Shown here piece by piece: positions 55,823 to 64,000 of a stretch of DNA of 64,000 nucleotides (position 1 is the first letter of the stretch; each line of letters starts with the position of its first letter). Origin of the DNA: Pseudomonas fluorescens (GTDB taxonomy: Bacteria > Pseudomonadota > Gammaproteobacteria > Pseudomonadales > Pseudomonadaceae); the NCBI RefSeq assembly GCF_000730425.1, contig NZ_CP008896.1, positions 5,642,001 through 5,706,000 on the forward strand. The letters run 5' to 3'. A program made the translations under genes and the position numbers. The notes beneath the pieces were generated by a model that searched no databases, had not been told where the DNA came from, and was given only the letters and a program-made list of their open reading frames with translations.

Positions 55823-56281
55823 CTATACCCAAACCGCATCCCACAGCGGATAGTCGCCAACCCTCTCCACCAATCCCGCCCTCAATGGATTGGCCACCAC
55901 ATACCTGGCCACTTTCACCAGGTCTTCTTCCCTACGCAGGGCATGGTCATGAAAGCTGGTTTGCCAGAGTCTTCCCTTGCGGCCAGTGGCGCCATTGACC
56001 GATCGAGTGCTTTTGGATTTGACCTGGCATACCAAGTCGCCCAGCGAGCCTTTTTGCAGCTCGATCAGCCAGTGGAAGTGGTCGGGCATCACCACCCAGG
56101 CCAGAGTGTGCGCCAGCCCTTGATACTGGGCGAGCCTGAACTGCCAGACCACCAGGCGGCCCAGGTAGAAGTCCCTGAAGATCGGCACGCGTTCATGGGT
56201 GTTGGTGGTGATCAGGTAGATGCGATTGGTTTCGCTGAACCTGCCGATGCGCAGGCGGTGTGAGGTGGCTCGATCAGGCAT
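55823..56281 (-). CDS. RAYT, REP-associated tyrosine transposase
   Basis: A 152-residue Y1/HUH transposase. The HUH motif is PDHFHW (His68, His70) and the catalytic tyrosine is likely Tyr127 in VARYVVANPLRAGL. LWQTSFHDHALR is typical of the family. RAYTs cut single-stranded REP hairpins and are thought to spread REPINs; unlike IS200/IS605 they are usually single-copy and domesticated. REPINs of class A flank it on both sides, as expected. Confidence 0.93.
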   Translation of the reverse strand: MPDRATSHRLRIGRFSETNRIYLITTNTHERVPIFRDFYLGRLVVWQFRLAQYQGLAHTLAWVVMPDHFHWLIELQKGSLGDLVCQVKSKSTRSVNGATGRKGRLWQTSFHDHALRREEDLVKVARYVVANPLRAGLVERVGDYPLWDAVWV

Positions 56282-56378
56282 TCCGTTGCCTCTCTTCAGA
56301 TGGGGTCTTGAGAGGCTAGATCGGGGATTTTGAGGCTGATGGGCAGGCTTTTGGCAGGATGTGTCTGGGACGGCGCTT

Positions 56379-56470
56379 TTGCGAGCAAGCCCGCTCCCAC
56401 ATGGGATCTTTGTTGTTCATACATTTTGTGTCTGGCACAAATCTAGTGTGGGCGCGGGCTTGCTCGCGAA
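56379..56470. repeat. REPIN right of the RAYT gene
   Basis: Inverted class A pair: 56379-56400 (TGCGAGCAAGCCCGCTCCCA) and 56448-56470 (GTGGGCGCGGGCTTGCTCGC). Together with 55734-55802 it brackets the RAYT gene. Confidence 0.88.
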
Positions 56471-56491
56471 TCTTGGCCACACCACGGCCCA

Positions 56492-57097
56492 TCAGTCCGG
56501 CTCGCACCCCTTCAACACCAACCGGATAATCGTCTGCGCCGCCGCTTCATAATCGGCCTCGTCGAGCTTGGCCTTGCCGGTGACTGCCGAGATCTGCCAG
56601 TCGAAGTCGGCATAGGTCTGTGTCGCCGCCCAGATACTGAACATCAGGTGATGAGGGTCAATGGCCGCGATCAGGCCGCGATCGACCCAGTTCTGGATGC
56701 AATCGATATTGTGCTTGGCCTGGGCATTGAGCTGTTGCACCTGCTCGGGGCTCAGGTGCGGGGCGCCGTGCATGATTTCGCTGGCGAATACTTTCGAGGC
56801 AAAGGGCAGGTCGCGGGAGATGCTGATTTTCGAGCGGATATAGCCGCTCAATACCTGTTTGGGGTCGCCGTCCGGGTTGAAGGGAGTGGAGGCGGCCAGG
56901 ATCGGCTCGATGATGCTTTCGAGCACCTCGCGGTAGAGGTTGTCCTTGGATTTGAAGTAGTAGTAGACATTGGGCTTGGGCAGCCCGGCCTTGGCGGCGA
57001 TGTCGCTGGTTTTGGTCGCGGCGAAGCCCTTGTCGGCAAACTCCTCGCTGGCAGCCCGCAGGATCAGTTCTTTGTTGCGCTCGCGAATGGTGCTCAT
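56492..57097 (-). CDS. TetR-family regulator, RutR-like
   Basis: A 201-residue protein from the ATG at 57097. Helix-turn-helix TKTSDIAAKAGLPKPNVYYYF at about 30-50, and a C-terminal domain with FASEIMHGAPHLS and IDPHHLMFSIWAATQTYADF, typical of the RutR/YcdC subgroup. RutR proteins sense pyrimidines in other bacteria; no pyrimidine catabolic gene lies here, so the ligand is open. It is divergent from the DUF808 gene, 134 bases away. Confidence 0.85.
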   Translation of the reverse strand: MSTIRERNKELILRAASEEFADKGFAATKTSDIAAKAGLPKPNVYYYFKSKDNLYREVLESIIEPILAASTPFNPDGDPKQVLSGYIRSKISISRDLPFASKVFASEIMHGAPHLSPEQVQQLNAQAKHNIDCIQNWVDRGLIAAIDPHHLMFSIWAATQTYADFDWQISAVTGKAKLDEADYEAAAQTIIRLVLKGCEPD

Positions 57098-57231
57098 AGA
57101 CCAGATGATTCCTTGCCAGGACAGGCGGTTGCGCATGGTAGCACCGGCGATCTGCGCGCCTCAAGAATCTGCCCGCGACGCTTTGTACCACGCTATGCTG
57201 CGAAATATCCCACATTAAGGACGTCCGATTC

Positions 57232-58146
57232 ATGGCAGGAAGCAGCTTATTGGTATTGATCGATGACATCGCCGCTGTCCTGGATGATGTCGCCTTGATG
57301 ACAAAAATGGCCGCCAAGAAAACCGCTGGGGTGCTGGGTGACGATCTGGCGCTCAATGCCCAGCAAGTCTCCGGCGTGCGCGCCGAGCGGGAAATCCCGG
57401 TGGTGTGGGCCGTTGCCAAGGGTTCGTTTATCAACAAGCTGATCCTGGTGCCCGCCGCGTTGCTGATCAGCGCCTTCGCGCCGTGGGCGGTCACGCCATT
57501 GTTGATGTTGGGTGGCGCTTATCTGTGCTTCGAGGGCTTTGAAAAGCTCGCCCATAAATTCCTGCACAGCAAGGCGGACGACCAGGCCGAGCATGCCCAG
57601 TTGGTTGAAGCCGTGGCCGATCCGGCAACTGACCTGGTGGCCTTCGAGAAACACAAGATCAAGGGCGCGATCCGTACTGACTTTATCCTCTCGGCTGAAA
57701 TCATCGCTATCACCCTGGGCACCGTGGCCGATGCGCCTTTGATGCAACAGGTGATCGTGTTGTCGGGCATCGCCCTGGTCATGACCATTGGCGTGTACGG
57801 GCTGGTGGCCGGCATCGTCAAGCTCGATGACCTGGGCCTGTGGATGACGCAAAAGCCCGGCAAGCGGGTACGTGATATCGGCAACGGGCTTCTGCGCGCC
57901 GCGCCGTACATGATGAAAAGCCTGTCGGTGATCGGCACGGCGGCCATGTTCATGGTCGGTGGTGGCATCCTGACTCACGGCGTGCCGGCGGTGCAGCGCT
58001 GGATTGAAACGGTGAGCCAGAGCATGGGTGGCATCAGCTGGCTGGTGCCGACCCTGCTCAACGCGGTTGCGGGGATTATCGCTGGCGCATTAGTGCTGGC
58101 GCTGGTCAGCGTGGTGGGCAAGGCCTGGAAAACCCTCAGGGCTTGA
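57232..58146 (+). CDS. DUF808 (YedI-like) membrane protein
   Basis: A 304-residue protein with about six hydrophobic helices. [33 protein letters not shown] near the start and [16 protein letters not shown] are DUF808 hallmarks. The function is not established; E. coli YedI belongs to this family. It ends 18 bases before a bidirectional terminator. Confidence 0.9.
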   Translation: MAGSSLLVLIDDIAAVLDDVALMTKMAAKKTAGVLGDDLALNAQQVSGVRAEREIPVVWAVAKGSFINKLILVPAALLISAFAPWAVTPLLMLGGAYLCFEGFEKLAHKFLHSKADDQAEHAQLVEAVADPATDLVAFEKHKIKGAIRTDFILSAEIIAITLGTVADAPLMQQVIVLSGIALVMTIGVYGLVAGIVKLDDLGLWMTQKPGKRVRDIGNGLLRAAPYMMKSLSVIGTAAMFMVGGGILTHGVPAVQRWIETVSQSMGGISWLVPTLLNAVAGIIAGALVLALVSVVGKAWKTLRA

Positions 58147-58163
58147 AGACCTGCCTGCTGCGA

Positions 58164-58197
58164 TAAAAAAGGCCATTCAATCGAATGGCCTTTTTTT
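58164..58197. terminator. Bidirectional terminator between DUF808 gene and mlaA
   Basis: GGCCATTC (58171-58178), loop AATC, GAATGGCC (58183-58190), flanked by six A on the left and seven T on the right. It can stop both convergent transcripts. Confidence 0.92.
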
Positions 58198-58209
58198 GTA
58201 CTTGGCTGG

Positions 58210-58998
58210 TTACTCCGCAATCTGCAACTTGCGCGACGCGGTATACACATACCGTACTTTTTCATACTCGAACGGCGAGTTCATCTGACCGTAGCGAAAG
58301 CTCGTCTGGTAGCGTTTGTCCACTGCACGCAAGGCCCAGATTTCCGGGTGGTTGGAGCTGGCTTCGGACACGTTGAGGAAGTTGATCTGGGATTCTGCGG
58401 TGTAGTCCACCAGCAGGCCGCCGGTGTCTCGCAGGTTGGACGGGCCGAAGATCGGCAGGACCAGGTAGGCACCGCCAGGCACGCCGTAGAAGCCCAGGGT
58501 CTGGCCGAAGTCTTCGCTCTGGCGCGGCAGGCCCATGGCGGTGGCCGGGTCCCACAGGCCGGCGATGCCGAGGGTGGTGTTGACCAGCAGGCGACCGGTG
58601 GTTTCCAGGGAGCGGTGGCCCTTGAGTTGCAGCAGGCTGTTCAGCAGGTTGGGCACATCGCCCAGGTTGTTGAAGAAGTTGCTGACGCCAGTACGCAGGA
58701 AGCTTGGGGTGACGTAGCGATAACCATCGACCACCGGCAAGAACACCCATTGGTCGAAGCGATAGTTGAAGTGATACACCCGACGGTTCCACGACTCCAG
58801 CGGGTCATAGACGTTGAGGGCGTTGAGGGTCGAGCGCTCGAACTCGCGCTGGTCCAGGCCAGGGTTGAACTTGAGTTTGCTCAAGGGCTCCTTGAAGCCA
58901 TCCTGGTCAACCACGTTGGGTGCGTGAGCCTTGCTGTTGTCCGCGTTGGCAACGCCTGCACAGAGTAAGGCCGCAAGAAGCAGGAGATGTTTAGCCAC
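58210..58998 (-). CDS. mlaA: MlaA (VacJ), outer-membrane lipid transport protein
   Basis: A 262-residue protein. YDPLESWNRRVYHFNYRFD opens the conserved domain and FGQTLGFYGVPGGAYLVLPIFGPSN is the channel-forming part. MlaA sits in the outer membrane and removes phospholipids from the outer leaflet for Mla return transport. The start has a cleavable signal peptide (ANA-DNS); no clean lipobox is seen, so it may not be lipidated as in E. coli. It overlaps the hydrolase gene by 8 bases. Confidence 0.93.
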   Translation of the reverse strand: MAKHLLLLAALLCAGVANADNSKAHAPNVVDQDGFKEPLSKLKFNPGLDQREFERSTLNALNVYDPLESWNRRVYHFNYRFDQWVFLPVVDGYRYVTPSFLRTGVSNFFNNLGDVPNLLNSLLQLKGHRSLETTGRLLVNTTLGIAGLWDPATAMGLPRQSEDFGQTLGFYGVPGGAYLVLPIFGPSNLRDTGGLLVDYTAESQINFLNVSEASSNHPEIWALRAVDKRYQTSFRYGQMNSPFEYEKVRYVYTASRKLQIAE

Positions 58999-60289
58999 GG
59001 AAGAACTCCAGCATGGCGTCGGCGTTGACGCGGTAATTGAGGTTGCCGCAGTGGCCGCCCAGTGGGTAGACGGTCAAGCGATCGCCGAACGTCTTGCGCA
59101 AGAAGCCCAAGTCGCCAGGGCCGAGGATCACGTCGTCGGCGTTGTGCATCACGGCAATCTTGGGGCTGTCGCGCAGGTAGTCTTCAAGGGCGTACAGGCT
59201 GACCTGGTCGACCAGTTGCAGCAGGCTGCCGCCGTCGGAGCGGGCGCGCCACATCGGGATCACTTGTTCGGTCAGGTAGCAGTCGAAATCACACTGCAGC
59301 GCGCGCTTGAGGAACGGCGTGAGGCTGGTGCTTTCGGTAATCGGGTACTTGGGCGGGGTGATCAGGCCGCGACGGTTGATCAGGTCTGAGGTGAAGGCGA
59401 TGTCGGCCGCCGAAAAGCGGAACGAGGTACCTATCAGCATCGCCATCTGCTCGTTGGTCAGGTGTTCCTTGGAGTTCTGGAAGTCGTAGAGCAGGGCGTC
59501 GTTGAGGTCGATGTAGCCTTTTTGCTGGAAATAACGGGTCAGCTTGTCCAGCACCAGTTCATAGAAGGTGGTGCTGTTGTTGATGCCCTTGACCTCGGTC
59601 TGCACCAGTTTGTCGAGATTGGTGATGGAGGTGTAGAGGTTGACCGGCGGGTTGAGCAGCAACACTTTCTTGAAGTTGAAGCTGCGGCGGGTTTCGTCCA
59701 GCTTGCTGACGAACGCTGCGTCCAGCGCCCCGAGGCTGTAGCCGGTGAGGTAGAAGTCGGTGACCGGCAACGTGGCGTTTTGTGCGCGCACGGCCTGCAT
59801 TACCCGGTACATGTCCTCGGCGTCTTCCTGGGTGATGCCGGGGGTGGCAAAGCGCGAGGCGGCGCTGATGAAGTCAAAGCTGGTGGGCGATGACAATTGC
59901 ACGACGTGGTAGCCGGCCTTGTAGTAGAGCTTTTTCAGGTATTCGTTGAGGGTGCTGTCAAAGCGCGCACCGGTGCCGGCAATCAGGAAGATCAGCGGTG
60001 CCGCGCGGTCTTGCTTGGCAATGCGGTAGGTGAGCTTCTTCACCGGCCAGAAGTTGTCGGGCAGGCTGAATTCACGCTCCGGGCGCATGGTCAGGCTGTA
60101 GTCGGATTGGTTGATGTCATCGATGGATGGCAAATCCGGCCGCAGGTCTGGTGGTGTCGTGGCAATGGTTGCTTCAAACGGGTTGGTCAAAGGGTAGCCA
60201 TAGCTGGCCTGGTCGACATCGACCGCCAGTGCTGACGCACTCAAAAAAAGGCCACCCAACAGGGCAGCGCAGCGCAAGGAACGGAGCAT
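58991..60289 (-). CDS. Periplasmic alpha/beta hydrolase-fold protein
   Basis: A 432-residue protein with signal peptide (cleavage near ALA-VDV). LIFLIAGTGA is the oxyanion strand, GYSLGALDAAF carries the nucleophile Ser in GxSxG form, and HNADDVILG and GGHCGN supply the likely Asp and His. It resembles alpha/beta hydrolases; relatives are sometimes annotated as serine/threonine kinases, for which I see no motif. The 8-base overlap with mlaA suggests a lipid-related role. Confidence 0.78.
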   Translation of the reverse strand: MLRSLRCAALLGGLFLSASALAVDVDQASYGYPLTNPFEATIATTPPDLRPDLPSIDDINQSDYSLTMRPEREFSLPDNFWPVKKLTYRIAKQDRAAPLIFLIAGTGARFDSTLNEYLKKLYYKAGYHVVQLSSPTSFDFISAASRFATPGITQEDAEDMYRVMQAVRAQNATLPVTDFYLTGYSLGALDAAFVSKLDETRRSFNFKKVLLLNPPVNLYTSITNLDKLVQTEVKGINNSTTFYELVLDKLTRYFQQKGYIDLNDALLYDFQNSKEHLTNEQMAMLIGTSFRFSAADIAFTSDLINRRGLITPPKYPITESTSLTPFLKRALQCDFDCYLTEQVIPMWRARSDGGSLLQLVDQVSLYALEDYLRDSPKIAVMHNADDVILGPGDLGFLRKTFGDRLTVYPLGGHCGNLNYRVNADAMLEFFRG

Positions 60290-60525
60290 GACTAAATCCC
60301 TAAGAGGAAACGTGCTTAATGAAGTTCGCTGGCTATGACCACTGCGCTATCGCCGAAGTGCCAACCATCGGCACTAAATATCGGAAAAAAACGTAGGAAT
60401 CTAGGTAATAGTAGCCAGACGATACACTTTGGCACGCTTTGATGAATAGTTATCTGCGTGCAACCCTTGCCAATGGCCCCGGGGCGATTAAGCTGGGCGC
60501 CGTTTTCGCCTATCGGAGTGCCCTT

Positions 60526-60894
60526 ATGTCCCGTCGTTTGCCGTTGATCCTGCTGCTGTTGGCCTTGCCGTTATGGCTGGCCGCCAGTTATGGGGCCCGT
60601 TATGGGTTTATGGAAGATGGGCAGTGGGTGGGCATCTGCGTTGAGGATGCCAGCCGCTGGGAGTGCCAGTTGCGGGCAAACCTGGGCTTGATGATCCACT
60701 TCAAGGTCATGGGATGGGCGGCGCTGGTCGCGTCGGTGCTGGCGTTTGTGGTACCAGGCCGTGCGGGATGGGGCTTGGCAGTGCTGGGGCTGGCCTTCGG
60801 GATTCCGGCGCTGGCGTTGTACAACACCAATTTTGCGGTGTTTGCGCTGGTGATTGCCGCGTTGCGGCTGGTCAGGAAACCCAAGGCCGCCTGA
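60526..60894 (+). CDS. Small membrane protein, unknown function
   Basis: A 122-residue protein from the ATG at 60526, behind a CGGAG ribosome site. Helices are at about 6-22, 60-80, 85-102 and 103-115. A short loop between helix 1 and 2 has Cys and Trp (GICVEDASRWECQL). I do not recognise the family. The longer frame to 60439 has no ribosome site. It ends 10 bases before a REPIN. Confidence 0.7.
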   Translation: MSRRLPLILLLLALPLWLAASYGARYGFMEDGQWVGICVEDASRWECQLRANLGLMIHFKVMGWAALVASVLAFVVPGRAGWGLAVLGLAFGIPALALYNTNFAVFALVIAALRLVRKPKAA

Positions 60895-60904
60895 CGTAAT
60901 ACCG

Positions 60905-60991
60905 GTAGAAGCCGGCTTGTCGGCGATGGCGGCGGGTCTGCCAGCGATGCGATCACAGGCAGATCGCTATCGCCGGCAAGCCGGCTCCTAC
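60905..60991. repeat. Class B REPIN between two convergent genes
   Basis: Inverted pair GTAGAAGCCGGCTTGTCGGC (left) and GCCGGCAAGCCGGCTCCTAC (right, ends at 60991). It lies between the small membrane protein gene and the GH17 gene end at 60993. Confidence 0.9.
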
Positions 60992-60992
60992 C

Positions 60993-62546
60993 TCAGGGTT
61001 TGCGCACCCGCAGGCAACGCCACAGGGCGGCCACCATCAAGCCACTTACCAATGCCCAACCCAGCGCCTGCTGGTTCATCAAGCCTTCGCGATACAGCTG
61101 CGGTGCAATGCCAGCACCGATGATGAAGGTCAGCAGGGCAATTTCCCGGCGCGGCCCGCTGACCGGGCGCAGCAGGTAGACCAGTGCAGGCAGCAGCAGG
61201 GCGGCGCTAGGGAAGCTGCGATAGCGCGGGTCGAACACCAGTGCCAGCATCATCACCGCTGCGGCGAACCCGGCAAATGCGACCAGCCAGCCGGCACGTT
61301 GTTCCAGCCAGGCGAAGGCCCGCTCGCGCCAACCCTGGCGAGCGCTCAAGGCCAGGGCAGCATGTGCCAGCACCCACAGGTTCAGGGCCAGCAGCAACGC
61401 GGCCCAGATCCATTCATCGGTAAAGCGTGCGGTGACCCGGGTCAGTTCGGCCCAACTGGCAATTGACCCGGCCGCCACCGCACCCAGCAGCGGCAGCAAC
61501 AAGGCGTTGCGGGTGCTGCGAACACGCCCGCCGAGCATCAGGGTGGCCAGCAGGATGAGCCCGCCAACGCCCAGCCAAACGGGCCAGTACGGCAGGTTGG
61601 TGACTGGGCCGGCCAGAATACCCTTGTCCTGGCGATCGGCATCAAACAGTCCCCAGTAGCCGCCGACGGCACCTTCGCTGGCGCGTTTCCACGGCTGGTC
61701 GAAGGCTTCGATCAGGTTGTAGTGCCAGCCATTGGCTTCGGCCATGGCGACAAAACCGCGGATGAACTTGGCTTCGTTGACCCGGCTCGGCACGGCGGTT
61801 TCCCGCTGGCGCCCTTCGCTGGGCCAGCCGGTTTCGCCAATCATCACGTCCTTGGGGGCGAAGCGGTTGCCGAATGTCTGGCGAATATCGCCGACATGAC
61901 GCAAGGCCTGGTCGATGCCGGCAGGGTCATCTTCCCAGTACGGCAGCAAGTGAATGGTCAGGAAATCCACTGCCGGGGCAATTTCCGGGTGTTGCAGCCA
62001 GAACTCCCAGACGTCGGCGTAGGTGACGGGCTGCTGGATCTGGCTTTTGGTCCTTTCGATCAGCTTCACCAGCTGCGGGGCGGTGATTTCCTTGCGCAGC
62101 AGCGCTTCGTTGCCGACGATCACCGATGTGACCACGTCGGGGTTGGCATTGGCCGAGGCAATCAGCAGGTCGACTTCCTTGGCATTGTCCACTGGGTTGC
62201 TGTTGATCCAGGCACCGATCATCAACTTCAGGCCATGCTTGCGCGCCAGGTCGGGCAGGGCTTCGAGGCCGGTCATGGAGTAGGTGCGGATGCACTCAAA
62301 GCGTGTGGCCAGCAGTGCCAGGTCGGCGTCCATGCGCTCGGGGCGCAGCTTGAACGGCTGGTCGAACGGCGATTGGTCCTTGTCGAATGGTGTGTAGGAC
62401 GCGCATTGCAGCTTGTGACTGGCGCTGGCCACATCCGGCAGCACCACTGGCTGGCCAAGGCCGTACCAGTAGCCGCCGAGCGCAAAAAGGCCGAGCAGCA
62501 AGGCAAATACATAAGGCAGGAAGGGGAAGCGGGCAGTCGCGGTCAT
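60993..62546 (-). CDS. Membrane GH17-type beta-glucan glucosyltransferase
   Basis: A 517-residue protein from the ATG at 62546. One N-terminal helix (about 8-26), a GH17 domain (about 45-325) with catalytic Glu in VIVGNEALL and MIGETGWPSEG, then seven or so hydrophobic helices. Pseudomonas GH17 proteins of this build act on beta-1,3-glucan to make branched or cyclic glucans, usually with an NdvB-type GT2 synthase in the same or another gene. The GT2 is not in the window. Confidence 0.85.
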   Translation of the reverse strand: MTATARFPFLPYVFALLLGLFALGGYWYGLGQPVVLPDVASASHKLQCASYTPFDKDQSPFDQPFKLRPERMDADLALLATRFECIRTYSMTGLEALPDLARKHGLKLMIGAWINSNPVDNAKEVDLLIASANANPDVVTSVIVGNEALLRKEITAPQLVKLIERTKSQIQQPVTYADVWEFWLQHPEIAPAVDFLTIHLLPYWEDDPAGIDQALRHVGDIRQTFGNRFAPKDVMIGETGWPSEGRQRETAVPSRVNEAKFIRGFVAMAEANGWHYNLIEAFDQPWKRASEGAVGGYWGLFDADRQDKGILAGPVTNLPYWPVWLGVGGLILLATLMLGGRVRSTRNALLLPLLGAVAAGSIASWAELTRVTARFTDEWIWAALLLALNLWVLAHAALALSARQGWRERAFAWLEQRAGWLVAFAGFAAAVMMLALVFDPRYRSFPSAALLLPALVYLLRPVSGPRREIALLTFIIGAGIAPQLYREGLMNQQALGWALVSGLMVAALWRCLRVRKP

Positions 62547-62819
62547 GGTCGGGCCGTGTAGGAGCAAAGGCGCGCATCTTACCTGCATTTGCCGGTTTTC
62601 AGTGGGGCCGCATAATTTTGACATGCAAAGTTCGGGCGGATTTTTGACGGTGTTTCGTACGGTTCGTCCTGCTGGCAACTTGATGTCGTTTCTTGCTTAT
62701 CCGAGGTCGCAGTCAGAGCAGGTCGCCGGGGGCGGCGGGTTGATGATCAAGCGGCACCAGAGAACAACAGGTTGACGTCGCTCGGCATCCGCCGGGCGCA
62801 GCACTTTCGGGGATGCACT

Positions 62820-63671
62820 ATGAAGATGCGACGACTCTTGGGCGCAGCTGCCACCTTGGTAGTTGCGATGGGTTCCACACTGGCCAGCGCCGACAGCAAC
62901 ACCCTGAGCATCGGCTATGTGGACGGCTGGTCGGACAGTGTCGCCACCACCCATGTGGCCGCTGAAGTGATCAGGCAAAAGCTCGGTTATGACGTGAAAC
63001 TGCAGGCGGTTGCCACCGGGATCATGTGGCAGGGCGTGGCCACCGGCAAACTCGATGCGATGCTTTCGGCCTGGCTGCCGGTGACCCACGGTGAGTACTG
63101 GACCAAGAACAAAGACAAGGTGGTCGACTACGGCCCCAACTTCAAGGATGCGAAGATCGGTTTGATCGTACCGGAGTACGTCAAGGCCAAGTCTATTGAG
63201 GACTTGAAGACCGACACCACCTTCAAGAACAAGATCGTTGGCATCGATGCCGGTTCCGGCGTGATGCTCAAGACTGACGAAGCCATCAAGCAATACGGCC
63301 TGGATTACAAGCTGCAAGCCAGTTCCGGGGCGGCGATGATCGCCGAACTGACCCGTGCCGAAGACAAGCAAGACTCCATCGCAGTGACCGGCTGGGTGCC
63401 ACACTGGATGTTCGCCAAGTGGAAGCTGCGCTTCCTTGACGATCCCAAAGGCATTTATGGCGCTGCCGAGACGGTTAACAGCATCGGCAGCAAGGGCCTG
63501 GAAAAGAAGGCCCCGGAAGTCGCGGCGTTCCTGAAGAAGTTCCAGTGGGCCTCCAAGGATGAAATCGGCGAAGTGATGCTGGCCATCCAGGAAGGTGCCA
63601 AGCCTGATGTGGCGGCCAAGGATTGGGTAGCCAAGCATCCTGAGCGCGTGGCCGAGTGGACTGCTCAGTAA
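62820..63671 (+). CDS. ABC transporter binding protein, glycine-betaine type (OpuAC)
   Basis: A 283-residue protein with signal peptide (cleavage near ASA-DSN). IGYVDGWSDSVATTHVAAEVI opens the mature domain, and YVDGWSD, SAWLPVTHGEYW and TGWVPHWMFAKW supply aromatic cage residues typical of quaternary-ammonium binders. It is likely an osmoprotectant or choline/carnitine binder. No ABC membrane or ATPase gene adjoins it, so it would serve a transporter encoded elsewhere. A terminator follows. Confidence 0.9.
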   Translation: MKMRRLLGAAATLVVAMGSTLASADSNTLSIGYVDGWSDSVATTHVAAEVIRQKLGYDVKLQAVATGIMWQGVATGKLDAMLSAWLPVTHGEYWTKNKDKVVDYGPNFKDAKIGLIVPEYVKAKSIEDLKTDTTFKNKIVGIDAGSGVMLKTDEAIKQYGLDYKLQASSGAAMIAELTRAEDKQDSIAVTGWVPHWMFAKWKLRFLDDPKGIYGAAETVNSIGSKGLEKKAPEVAAFLKKFQWASKDEIGEVMLAIQEGAKPDVAAKDWVAKHPERVAEWTAQ

Positions 63672-63702
63672 ACAGAACCCCCTCTAAATAAGGTGTTTCA
63701 GG

Positions 63703-63732
63703 GCCGTCCGGCATTCATGCCGGGCGGCTTTT
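63703..63732 (+). terminator. Rho-independent terminator after the betaine-type binder
   Basis: Twelve-base stem (63703-63714 with 63717-63728, one T-G pair) and a two-base apex between the arms, followed by TTTT. Confidence 0.88.
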
Positions 63733-63740
63733 GCGCTTTT

Positions 63741-63806
63741 GTAGGAGTCCGGCTTGCCGGCGATAGCGATCTCAAGAACGCCATCGCCGGCAAGCCGGGC
63801 TCCTAC
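63741..63806. repeat. Class B REPIN
   Basis: Near-perfect inverted arms starting GTAGGAGTCCGGCTTGCCGG and ending GCAAGCCGGGCTCCTAC. It lies between the terminator and the DUF485 gene. Confidence 0.92.
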
Positions 63807-63920
63807 AGGGCGCAAGCCGTGATGTGGTTCTAAGACTAAGGTCGTCTGGAACCTCTCCCGTAGCCGCATACAGTGGATATGTACCAATAATAAAAAAGCT
63901 GTGCTGCGAGGATAAAAACA

Positions 63921-64000
63921 ATGAACGACAGCATTTACCTCTCGATTCAAAACAGCCCGCGCTTCAAGGAGCTGGTAAGAAAAAGGGAAAGGTTCGCCTG
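63921..64000 (+). CDS. DUF485 membrane protein, N-terminal end (partial)
   Basis: The ATG at 63921 follows GAGGAT and opens MNDSIYLSIQNSPRFKELVR and a basic run, the usual start of the DUF485/YjcH protein that precedes the acetate permease gene actP. The window ends after 26 codons, before the first membrane helix. Confidence 0.85.
   Translation, partial: MNDSIYLSIQNSPRFKELVRKRERFA

Noticed and set aside
13105..63806. Repeated palindromes as a CRISPR array
   Set aside because: The repeats are dispersed, in inverted pairs and without regular spacers; they are REP/REPIN elements.

Overview
The window reads as chromosome of a fluorescent Pseudomonas (P. fluorescens group). This rests on gene order (fliF-G-H-I-J, then hsbA-hsbR-hptB, then fliK, the fliL-flhB export genes, flhA-flhF-fleN-fliA, and cheY-Z-A-B-motCD-parC-parP-cheW), on the system I cytochrome c maturation operon that follows, on GC-rich codon use, and on many REP/REPIN palindromes of two classes together with one RAYT transposase. 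The first base lies inside fliF and the last inside a DUF485 gene that normally precedes the acetate permease.

Region 1 (1-13079): flagellar basal body, C-ring and type III export genes, almost all on the plus strand and tightly packed. A three-gene phosphorelay/partner-switch module (HsbA, HsbR, HptB) sits inside the run. A sigma54-type promoter lies before fliL. Region 2 (13080-14337): the flhB-flhA gap is unusually large. It holds two REP palindromes, a cold-shock gene with an internal deletion, and an AT-richer module (orphan toxin-tail-like reading frame abutting a DUF6392 gene). This module is bounded by a perfect 25-bp direct repeat whose right copy contains the apparent sigma54 promoter of flhA. 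Region 3 (14338-28637): flhA, flhF, fleN, fliA, the chemotaxis core, stator genes motC/motD, polar-localisation genes parC/parP, cheW and a DUF2802 gene.

Region 4 (28671-33658, minus strand): a two-gene accessory locus that I regard as the most interesting part. One gene encodes a large protein with a TcdA/TcdB-Mcf-like hydrophobic segment followed by degenerate RTX repeats. The other encodes a proline-rich protein ending in a restriction-endonuclease-like motif. It lies between the chemotaxis genes and a second, divergent FliK plus FlhB-C-like pair (33823-35720, minus strand). Region 5 (35918-42865): ccmABCDEFGHI, followed by a small lipoprotein gene and a strong terminator.

Region 6 (43522-48371): phnN, an MFS exporter, sulfate-binding protein, a potassium channel with a C-terminal zinc-ribbon-like tail, and a urea-transporter family protein. 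Region 7 (48490-55709): the operon gcl-hyi-glxR-ttuD-pyk converts glyoxylate through tartronate semialdehyde and glycerate to pyruvate. A GlcG/HbpS-family gene is divergent from it, and two identical TTGTATACAA palindromes lie in the shared upstream region. Region 8 (55734-56470): the RAYT transposase flanked by REPINs. Region 9 (56492-64000): a RutR-like TetR regulator, DUF808 membrane protein, mlaA with an overlapping alpha/beta hydrolase gene, a small membrane protein, a membrane-bound GH17 glucan enzyme, a glycine-betaine-type binding protein and the start of the DUF485 gene.

All assignments come from reading the sequence and recalling family features; no database search was run.
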